DNA of 64,000 nt. Source: Algoriphagus sanaruensis. Its GTDB lineage: Bacteria; Bacteroidota; Bacteroidia; Cytophagales; Cyclobacteriaceae. The stretch covers positions 1,364,001-1,428,000 of the forward strand of contig NZ_CP012836.1 of the NCBI RefSeq assembly GCF_001593605.1. Direction: 5' to 3'. Of the stretch, positions 34,701 to 40,991 are shown piece after piece. Both the position numbers and the translations under genes were made by a program. Positions within the stretch are counted from its first letter, which is position 1, and each line of letters begins with the position of its first letter. The notes under the pieces were generated by a model. That model did not search any database. It was not told where the DNA came from and worked only from the letters and a program-made list of their open reading frames with translations.

Positions 34701-36962
34701 TCCTCAAATTCCACCGTGCTCATTGCCGGTGAAACTATCAAAGTGACCATTTCTGATGACTTAGCGTTTACAGGAACTGTCATAATAAATTCTTTAGGCG
34801 AATTATCACTTGCTTCTGGTAAAAATCTTTCCCTAAACTCCGGAGCTACTCTTACCCTTGGGAATGAAGGGATTCTTAGTCTTCCTGCTGATGGATTTAT
34901 TCAGGGAGCAGGAAATATAGCTATCAATAAAGGCGGGACATTGGCGATAGCTCATCCGGACGGAATCAAAGCTTCTGGGGCAAGTGGTGCCATTCAAAAT
35001 TCAGGAACTCGATCTTTCAGTCCTGAAGCCAATTACCTTTACAACGGTTCTCAGCCACAAACTGTAGGCGATGGCCTGCCTCCTGTGGTTAATTCTTTGA
35101 TTATTGATAACATTTCTGGGGTTACTTTGGATAAACCTCTTGAGGTTACTTTGGACCTGGTAATGAACGCAGGTGCACTTGAACTCGATCAGTCCTTGAT
35201 GGTGGATTTGGGAATGACACTCAATGGATCCTCTCAGGTAGTGGTCAAGGAAGGAGTTTCTTTTACCGCAGATTTATTGTCCAACTTGACTACCAATCAG
35301 ACTTCAAGAATTGTCCTCCAACCCGGAGCAAAATACAGCAACTTGGGTGTCAGCAGTCCTCGATTAGAGGTGCAACAACTCTTGACTGGGGTAAAAGGAT
35401 GGAGAATGTTAGGTTCTCCGGTTACGGGAGCGACTTACCTTAATTTTCTAAGTGGATTGGAGAGTCAAGGGTTTACTGGAAGTACTAATCCTAGTCTTCA
35501 ACCTAATGTATTGTGGTGGGATGAAACCGATGGAGGTACGACCCTTCAAGGCTGGAGACAGCCTGCCAATATTAGTCAGGAAGTTCCTAATGGCAGAGGA
35601 CATTATGTTTACGTGTTTAATGGGGGTTCTAAAGCTTCGGGAGGGAATTATACCGACAATCTTCCATTGACATTATCTGCATTGGGTACAGAGTTTAACT
35701 TGAATACAGGAGGGTTTGATTTTGGGGTAACTTACACGCCAAGAAATGAAAACTTTAAAGGTGATGCTCCATCTGGCACATACACCCAAGTGGCAACAGC
35801 AAACGAAGGATTTAACCTGATTGCTAATCCGACAGCGAGCTTTATCGACTTTTTCAATGAAGCTGGTTGGACTAAGGATAAAATCGATGAGACGATCTAT
35901 ATCTGGGATCAAAACTTTAATAATGGCCAGGGAGATTTTCTCGAAATAACTGCGGATACTCCTCAAGCAGAACGATTGATTGCTCCCTACCAAGGTTTTT
36001 GGGTGAGAACCAGTCAGGAAAATCCTAGTCTGGTTATGAGCAATGAAGCCAAGTCTTTTGCCTCTAGCTTATTTTATGGAAGAATAGTCAATGAGGAGCC
36101 TGCCTCACAAGCAAGCAAGATTAAGCTTTCGGTGCAAGGAGAAGGATTAAAGGCCAATGCAAGCTTGCGAATTTCTGATCAGGGAGAGGATGGAATCGAT
36201 CCTTGGGACGCATTTCAACTGGAATCTTTGAATAGTACTTGGCTGAATCTTTATTCTCTCGGTTCACCTCAGCAGACGGATCCTTTGGTCATTAACCATT
36301 TAAGTTTGCCTAAGCAAGGGGAAAAAACTGTTCCATTATACCTTGCAGCAGCAAAAGAGGGCAAGCCTTTCTCAGGAACATACACCCTAAATTGGGAGCT
36401 TCCTGCAGAATGGCCTACCGAAACTCGTGTGGTCCTCATGGATCATATTTCTCAAAAGGCGATTGATATGAGCCAAATTCAGTCATATGAGTTTAGCTTT
36501 GAAGCGCCTACTTCGACCAATATGAGAATTCGTACCGAAGAAGGAGGTATGAAACAACCTCAGGCAGTCGTATTTTCTCATGAGGTCGTCGATGGTCAAG
36601 GAGAGAATTTCAGGACTAATTCTGGTCAGATTACCCGTCCATTTACCATCGTGATTGGCTATACGGGTGAAGGAGCAAACCCGGAATACCGTCCAGAGCA
36701 GCCTAAGTTGTACGCACCTAGTCCAAATCCGTTTGTAGATCGCACGCAGATCAAGTTTTATCTTCCTGTGGAGGATTCTGCGACGGTCAAAATTTATGAT
36801 CTAAAAGGGCAAGAAGTGGGTGCTTTTGAACAGCAAGTGTATCCAGCCGGTATCCATACCCTGAATTGGGAGCCGAATGCCATTCGTTTACCTAAAGGTG
36901 TTTATTTGATTCATGTAGTTACCAGTAATCAGGTATTGATCCAAAAGGCACTTAAATTCTAA
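31713..36962 (+). CDS. Giant modular surface adhesin with T9SS type A sorting domain
   Basis: 1749 residues from GTG 31713 (GAGGAG six bases upstream); ATG 31731 is an alternative that leaves more room after the -7 element at 31694. Long n-region, hydrophobic segment about 30-46. Modules by approximate residue: unknown beta domain 50-270; MBG/YDG-like domain 275-365; Ig-like invasin-type (Big) domains about 445-545, 547-650 and 650-746; a glycine-rich domain 751-960 (WVVPPGVTSIFVEAWGGGG); a cell-surface beta-helix-like part starting NWEDNATWEQ at 972; and a C-terminal T9SS sorting domain about 1666-1749 (SPNPFVDRTQIKFYL, GVYLIHVV). Expected to cross the outer membrane by T9SS and stay at the surface. 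Followed after 3 bases by three small secreted-protein genes, so it probably forms part of the fibre system below. Confidence 0.9.
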   Translation: MVSKNGMAINQFRISFLFQRRGSWLRSFEIPFFFILYLITFLIVFESEGQIQVRGAATTATSTNTSVSIARPNGLQIGDLMIATINQSTNNSGALSDATRSGWVKPSSGASGLYYQNGNDKWWGTVLYKFAIASDVAASSFSFQGDSDADDVQGSIIAFSGVDEISPFDAIGEFTTSNSDDRNLTASSINTTVANSAVIMLAFIEDNRTFSNWLATSPSTLTELFDSPFDADRDMGIGGAWAIKSNIGPTGDGRVTLNNNARDGAILLALRPKRPASTVTVKNGVADSFTYSGSAQGPGINDFDFTGSTGTKSVLYSGTGSTSYTSATPPTNVGTYQVVVSVATDGTYGTGSSDPFSFSITPKILSITPDEGQFKLIGESDPSSLSYQVSGFEFSDNASLLSGSLVRDAGEAVGFYEIRQGDLSISSSNYTLEFASGIFFEIRSNPTQYLVSVSSQNPKKGTSITVSAQLADVNGSAIPESGRVVTWAELSGVTGSFGASTSVTDASGIATVQFTVSNQVGVSTAITASGSGGLFGTSPIVTTVDSAPTQLVFLQAPSGTTEAGQPFAQQPIIEIQDADGNRVESANSLVFLSLASGTGELRGEVELQAINGQATFTGLNIDLVGDDKAILAEADGLTSTTSNPFSISAGPSALFTRYAGIQQVAAIGTAVTTPPAVRVQDIFGNPISGVSVSFEVTSGGGSIQPTTAVLTDLEGIAALSSWTLGPDAGSNTVVASASDFTSLTFTALGSEDAIVEFTSNATWVVPPGVTSIFVEAWGGGGAGGGVNGSRSNRRVGGGGGGGAYAKKILTVTPGEVLSLNVGLGGSTNSANIDGPDGQPTYIQEYNDQIFAAGGIGGLRTNGSNDPASGGAGGSESNSIGDLVRPGQNGTRGGENASTQFNGAGGDAGLENTGASSKTTSGDGNTGGVPGGGGSGAFVNGDRNDRIGGAGGSGKIIITYPKPVNQFRAASSGNWEDNATWEQQFSNGQFAKIDSKPSSNSTVLIAGETIKVTISDDLAFTGTVIINSLGELSLASGKNLSLNSGATLTLGNEGILSLPADGFIQGAGNIAINKGGTLAIAHPDGIKASGASGAIQNSGTRSFSPEANYLYNGSQPQTVGDGLPPVVNSLIIDNISGVTLDKPLEVTLDLVMNAGALELDQSLMVDLGMTLNGSSQVVVKEGVSFTADLLSNLTTNQTSRIVLQPGAKYSNLGVSSPRLEVQQLLTGVKGWRMLGSPVTGATYLNFLSGLESQGFTGSTNPSLQPNVLWWDETDGGTTLQGWRQPANISQEVPNGRGHYVYVFNGGSKASGGNYTDNLPLTLSALGTEFNLNTGGFDFGVTYTPRNENFKGDAPSGTYTQVATANEGFNLIANPTASFIDFFNEAGWTKDKIDETIYIWDQNFNNGQGDFLEITADTPQAERLIAPYQGFWVRTSQENPSLVMSNEAKSFASSLFYGRIVNEEPASQASKIKLSVQGEGLKANASLRISDQGEDGIDPWDAFQLESLNSTWLNLYSLGSPQQTDPLVINHLSLPKQGEKTVPLYLAAAKEGKPFSGTYTLNWELPAEWPTETRVVLMDHISQKAIDMSQIQSYEFSFEAPTSTNMRIRTEEGGMKQPQAVVFSHEVVDGQGENFRTNSGQITRPFTIVIGYTGEGANPEYRPEQPKLYAPSPNPFVDRTQIKFYLPVEDSATVKIYDLKGQEVGAFEQQVYPAGIHTLNWEPNAIRLPKGVYLIHVVTSNQVLIQKALKF

Positions 36963-36965
36963 GTC

Positions 36966-37460
36966 ATGTCAAAAAAGTTAATACTACTTCTTCTTTTAGG
37001 ATTTATAGTGCTGGAAACGCAGGCTCAATCGAGATCTTTTTCCATCCGAGCTACGGCGATCGTTATGGAAAATCTCCAAATGATCCCAGTGCGTGATTTG
37101 GATTTGGTTAGTCCTCCAATCGTAGGAAATACCATTTCAGTCAATCCAATTACTAGTACCTATGCGGGTATGTTTAAAATTTTGGGAAGCCCTAATGCTC
37201 GAGTTCGAATCAATTATACCCCGAGAGAAACACTGGTAGAACAAAATGAAGGAATTGGTGTGGTTCAGGCTGTATATTCAATGAGTGCTGCGCCAGAAGA
37301 TAATCAGTCCGCCAGTTTTTTATTGACCCAAGGAAATGCAGATGTGACTATTGGGCAAATGGGAGTGGTTTTCATTTGGTTGGGAGCCGAGTTGGATATT
37401 TCGCAAGCCACTCAAGGCAATTATGTTTCTGAGTTTGTCCTTGAATTTGAATACATGTGA
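36966..37460 (+). CDS. Small secreted DUF4402-like subunit protein (minor subunit candidate)
   Basis: 164 residues. Signal peptide ending near ETQAQS. The mature part starts SRSFSIRATAIVMENL and ends GNYVSEFVLEFEYM. Both ends resemble the DUF4402 protein encoded at 39495: an N-terminal A-T-A strand followed by a conserved C-terminal G-x-Y strand. Such short beta-rich domains are typical of chaperone-usher or spore-coat-U-like subunits. It lies 3 bases after the adhesin gene and overlaps the next gene by 4 bases. Role as a minor or adaptor subunit is inferred. Confidence 0.75.
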   Translation: MSKKLILLLLLGFIVLETQAQSRSFSIRATAIVMENLQMIPVRDLDLVSPPIVGNTISVNPITSTYAGMFKILGSPNARVRINYTPRETLVEQNEGIGVVQAVYSMSAAPEDNQSASFLLTQGNADVTIGQMGVVFIWLGAELDISQATQGNYVSEFVLEFEYM

Positions 37461-38071
37461 TGAAAGGCCTACGAATTATATTGATCTTTTTTGTCCTTCT
37501 GCTTATAGGAAATTCGACTGTATTTGGTCAGCGAATTAATTTTTCTACTTGGACCGGAAGTGAGGAGGTAACTATTCGTTCTATTGGTTCGGTCGTTTCT
37601 TCGCTTCGTTTCAATGAAAAACAACGGGTTTTATTAGCCAATACCCCAGCTATAACAATTGCAAAAAATGATTCTCAGGTGGCCATTTTTGAAATAATTG
37701 CGCCTTCTGAATTCGATATTACCATAGAGCTTCAATCTCCTTCCTTTCTAGCGTTGGATGGGGATCCAAGTAAGGGGACAATTCCTTTTTCTTTACAGAT
37801 GTCATACAGTAATCAAGGACTTCTCAATGAAATTTCAGCATTGGGATCTTCCTTGGATGTTCCCCTTGGATTTACAAGTGTGACCCTCCCGGTGAATGAA
37901 ATTAGGACAGGAATTCCGCTTCCTCCAAATCCGGAATTAACTGGAGCGAATCGTCCAAAATCAACGGTGTATCTATTTGTTTACGGGACTCTAGGTCCAA
38001 TTGGGCAAGTCAGTGCAGGAGATTATCTCGGAGAAGTCTTAATCAATGTTTATGTGGCGGGAGGAGATTAA
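37457..38071 (+). CDS. Small secreted beta-rich protein, subunit candidate
   Basis: 204 residues, signal peptide ending near STVFGQ. Mature part beta-rich, starting RINFSTWTGSEEVTIRS; the C-terminus GDYLGEVLINVYVAGGD follows the same G-x-Y-x-G pattern as the neighbouring subunit candidates. No named family recognised apart from this resemblance. Coupled by 4 bases to the gene before and by 26 bases to the gene after. Confidence 0.7.
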   Translation: MMKGLRIILIFFVLLLIGNSTVFGQRINFSTWTGSEEVTIRSIGSVVSSLRFNEKQRVLLANTPAITIAKNDSQVAIFEIIAPSEFDITIELQSPSFLALDGDPSKGTIPFSLQMSYSNQGLLNEISALGSSLDVPLGFTSVTLPVNEIRTGIPLPPNPELTGANRPKSTVYLFVYGTLGPIGQVSAGDYLGEVLINVYVAGGD

Positions 38072-38582
38072 ACGGATTAGTTTGATTTTGATTTTTGGAG
38101 TGTTTTTTATCCAAAAGGGGCTCAGTCAGAACCAGCCTATCAAAATTAATATTCAGCTTCCTGCTGGCGTAGGCTTAAGTGCCAAATCCTCCCAATCAGG
38201 AACTAGTTTAGGTGGAAAGAACGCTGGACTTGGTTCTTCTGGGATTTCCGAATCTACCAAAGTCAATTACGCACTCATTGATGGTAATGGGATGATAATC
38301 CCCTTGGTTTGGATACAGATGAAAAGCTTGGAAAATAGCCAGTTTATCGTGGATTTTCGGGATGAAAATGACCATTCGGTTGAGGAAGCGCTTTACTTTT
38401 TGAATGATCAAACCGACGATCTTCCGGCTTCCATTCGCTATGAACAACTTCCGGTAGTTTTAAATTTTGACGATTCAAATTTGTTGATCCGAAATCGGCA
38501 ACCTCGTCAAGCCTCGGTAAAAGCTTGGTTAGGTTTCACGACGAACTATCCCGGATCAAAAATTATTCTGGAGTATTTTTAA
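38046..38582 (+). CDS. Small secreted protein of the fibre cluster, unknown fold
   Basis: 178 residues, start ATG 38046 overlapping the previous gene by 26 bases; ATG 38052 is an alternative. Signal peptide ending near KGLSQNQ. Mature part PIKINIQLPAGVGLSAK, a Gly/Ser-rich stretch, then a beta-rich domain ending GSKIILEYF. The C-terminal strand is only loosely like those of its neighbours. Last gene before a 912-base gap. Its place in the tightly packed run suggests a part in the same surface structure. Confidence 0.7.
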   Translation: MFMWREEIKRISLILIFGVFFIQKGLSQNQPIKINIQLPAGVGLSAKSSQSGTSLGGKNAGLGSSGISESTKVNYALIDGNGMIIPLVWIQMKSLENSQFIVDFRDENDHSVEEALYFLNDQTDDLPASIRYEQLPVVLNFDDSNLLIRNRQPRQASVKAWLGFTTNYPGSKIILEYF

Positions 38583-39494
38583 TACGCTTCAGTATTTTTT
38601 GGGAAGGCAGTTGTGATAATTCGCAATTATGCCAGCATGAAGTAGAAGATGGATTAAATCGGCGGATAATCGTCCAAGGTTAACAGTCTTTAGTAACTGG
38701 ACTTGAACTTCATTTATAAACTGAATTGGGTATTGGAAAGAAAGTAGCGAATCATTAAGCCAATTTTTATCGGCTAATTCCATAAGAACCCCTTTTATTC
38801 TTCTTGCTTCAAATTGAACCTACCCGAGTTCCCTGGTTTCGATATTCCATGGTATTTAAGGACTAAGAAGGCTAACAGCGAGTAATTGTGTGATGGTATT
38901 TTCTAGAAGGAAAGTTGTAAATCTCCGTATTTGGATTTCCTTGAGTTAGGTTACTACCCATACATCTCCTTCCCTAAACACAAATTTCGTTAGATGAAAT
39001 ATCGGAAAGAGCAAGTCTAAAGAATCGATTATTCTAAGTCATCAATTTCCTACTATTCCAAAGGTTCTCTTTGAGATGAATCCAAAAGCGTTCTTAGCAG
39101 GAAAACTCCTCTCCAAATTCATTTTTTTTCAAAATTTTTTAAAAAAAAGTAAAATTTTTTTCAAGTCAATTTTATATAGGTAAAGTACAATATTAACCTA
39201 TTAGCTAATCAAAAATCTTATTTTTTATTTCTCGATGAATCAAATAAAAAATACAAAAAAACGTATTTCATATTTTTATAAATATTTCAAATGTTTTTTA
39301 ATGTATATGAAATGCAAAAATTTGGATTTTAAATTCACTTTATCTTAAATTTGATTAAGTGAAAGAGATCGAAAGGGATCTGAACTGAGATTGAAATATT
39401 TAAAGATCAAATCAGGCTCTAAAATCTGGCACTACTACCTAGGTTATCAAAAAAAAACTAAAAACAAAAACCAATAAAAAATCAAATTAAAACC
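38583..39494. other. 912-base non-coding region before the major subunit gene
   Basis: No convincing gene on either strand. The left half (to about 39110) has mixed composition and may hold decayed sequence; the right half is extremely AT-rich with long A and T runs (39121-39170). It contains a matched inverted pair GTATTTCATAT (39263-39273) and ATATGAAATGC (39305-39315, one mismatch), TATTTCAAAT at 39283-39292, a good promoter at 39321-39353 and a leader of about 135 bases before the subunit start. An unrecognised small RNA cannot be excluded. Confidence 0.6.
39321..39353 (+). promoter_or_regulatory. Bacteroidota-type promoter of the DUF4402 subunit gene
   Basis: TTTG (39321-39324), 21 bases, TAAATTTG (39346-39353): both elements exact and the spacing within the known range. 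Transcription from about 39360 would give a long leader of roughly 135 bases ahead of ATG 39495. Confidence 0.65.
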
Positions 39495-40067
39495 ATGAAA
39501 AAACTAGTAAAAATTTTCGTTGTGGCGGCTTTCGCCTTAGGATTCGGAGTAACAGCTCAGGCGCAAACAAGATCTGATAACATGTCAGCTTCTGCTACTG
39601 TGTTTGATGCAATTGATGTAGAAAAAGTTGCTGATTTGAGCTTTGGATCAGTTATGAAAGGAACTAAAAAATATGTTGCTCCGGGAGCAATAAAAGGTGT
39701 TTCCTCAGATAACGGTACAGAAAGTATTGCTCAAGCTGGTTCCTTCAAAGTATTCGCGGGTGCTGGTTCTAGTGTTACACTTTCTTTCAACACTTTAGCA
39801 AACCTAACTGGCCCAAATTCTAAAACCCTCCCTATTATTTTCAATCAGAATGAATTAGGTGACCCAGTTGTATCCTTGGGCTATGGCACTGAAACTTCCA
39901 GCCTTACACAATTAAATCTAGGTAATAATTCTATTACTTTCCCAAGTACAACTGTGGATTCTAAAAATGGAACTTATGTTTACGTTGGAGCTACAGTAAA
40001 TGCTGCAGCAGACCAAGAGAGTGGTTCTTATACTGGTACTTTGACTTTGACTGCTACATATAATTAA
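39495..40067 (+). CDS. DUF4402 secreted protein, putative major fibre subunit
   Basis: 190 residues. Signal peptide MKKLVKIFVVAAFALGFGVTAQA, cleavage near AQAQT. The mature domain is DUF4402-like: SASATVFDAIDVEKVADLSFG near the N-terminus and GSYTGTLTLTATYN at the end, the C-terminal strand typical of pilin and spore-coat-U-type subunits. Low-complexity, small-residue and beta-rich, as for a structural protein. It has its own promoter and is followed by a hairpin before the chaperone gene, which fits higher expression than the assembly genes. That it is the major subunit is inference. Confidence 0.85.
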   Translation: MKKLVKIFVVAAFALGFGVTAQAQTRSDNMSASATVFDAIDVEKVADLSFGSVMKGTKKYVAPGAIKGVSSDNGTESIAQAGSFKVFAGAGSSVTLSFNTLANLTGPNSKTLPIIFNQNELGDPVVSLGYGTETSSLTQLNLGNNSITFPSTTVDSKNGTYVYVGATVNAAADQESGSYTGTLTLTATYN

Positions 40068-40079
40068 TAGAATATTCTA

Positions 40080-40117
40080 AAAATGCCGGTAGAGATGTAT
40101 ATTTCTACCGGCATTTT
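40080..40117 (+). terminator. Hairpin between subunit and chaperone genes (partial terminator candidate)
   Basis: AAAATGCCGGTAGA (40080-40093) pairs perfectly with TCTACCGGCATTTT (40104-40117), 10-base loop, ATTTAT after it. The T-tract is within and just after the stem, so it could terminate partially and stabilise the upstream message while letting some transcription reach the chaperone and usher-like genes 12 bases downstream. Confidence 0.7.
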
Positions 40118-40129
40118 ATTTATCTATCT

Positions 40130-40948
40130 ATGAAATCTTTCATCCTTACCCTTGCCTTCTTTTTAACGCTTGGATCTTTGTATTCTCAAGTTTCCCTTGC
40201 GCCTACCACTGTGTTTGCTGATGCAAATGGGATTGGTACCGTATATGTGTCCAACGGGTCAGATAAAGCTCAAGAAGTGAACATTAGTTTTCTATTTGGG
40301 TATCCAGGCAATGATGCAGAAGGGAATTTGCTGATGATTTATTCAGATAGTTTAAGAGAGTTGCAATCTGGTCTTGGAGATCGGATCCGTACCTTCCCTC
40401 GATCCTTTATTTTAGCACCAGGTCAACAGCAAGCGGTTAGATTTCAAATAAGACCAGATCGAAGTAAGCCTGATGGAATGTATTTTACTCGGGTAAAAGT
40501 AGCCTCCAACGAGCAAACAGCTAGCGTAGAGGAAGTAGTGACGGAAGGAATTTCTACCCAAATCACTTTAAAGTTAGAGCAAGTTATTGCTGCGTTCTAC
40601 CGTTCAGGTGAGGTGACTACAGGATTGAATTTTGAAAAAATAGAGGCTAGCCGAAAAGAAAACTTTCTTCAGGTAGCTACTCAGTTTACCGTACTTGGTA
40701 ACTCTCCATTTTTGGGAAGTTTAGAGGCGGTGGTCAAATCAGCGTCCGGCGAAGTGGTCGCTAAACACCAGCAAACAGTAGCCTTGTATTATGAAGGTTT
40801 ACGAAGTTACTCAATTCCCTTGCCCGAGAATTTAGTCTCAGGCACTTATGAGGTGGAGCTTCTCTTCAAGACGGAGCGGTCTGATATTCCAAGTTCAGAT
40901 CTAGTTCAAGCGGCACCCATAACTCGTAAAATTAGTGTCACGATTTAA
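40130..40948 (+). CDS. PapD-like periplasmic fimbrial chaperone
   Basis: 272 residues, signal peptide ending near SLYSQ. N-terminal Ig-like domain: VSLAPTTVFADANGIGTVYVSNGSDKAQEV (first strands), then the loop FPRSFILAPGQQQAVRFQI and PDGMYFTRVKVAS, the equivalent of the subunit-binding strand region in PapD/FimC-type chaperones. Second beta domain from about 150. Family members hold pilin-like subunits by donor-strand complementation before handing them to the usher. Sits between the DUF4402 subunit gene and the usher-like gene, which is the standard chaperone-usher order. Confidence 0.82.
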   Translation: MKSFILTLAFFLTLGSLYSQVSLAPTTVFADANGIGTVYVSNGSDKAQEVNISFLFGYPGNDAEGNLLMIYSDSLRELQSGLGDRIRTFPRSFILAPGQQQAVRFQIRPDRSKPDGMYFTRVKVASNEQTASVEEVVTEGISTQITLKLEQVIAAFYRSGEVTTGLNFEKIEASRKENFLQVATQFTVLGNSPFLGSLEAVVKSASGEVVAKHQQTVALYYEGLRSYSIPLPENLVSGTYEVELLFKTERSDIPSSDLVQAAPITRKISVTI

Positions 40949-40991
40949 AGAGTGACCAAATCTCACAAGAATATTCTAACTCTCAGTCGCG

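Noticed and set aside
31713..36962. Adhesin considered as a fusion assembled by recent transfer
   Set aside because: Mosaic domain structure is normal for T9SS adhesins, and no mobile element or flanking repeat is visible.
38589..38783. 64-codon minus-strand open frame in the large gap
   Set aside because: No recognisable family, no signal peptide or upstream promoter; could be decayed sequence but cannot be supported as a gene.
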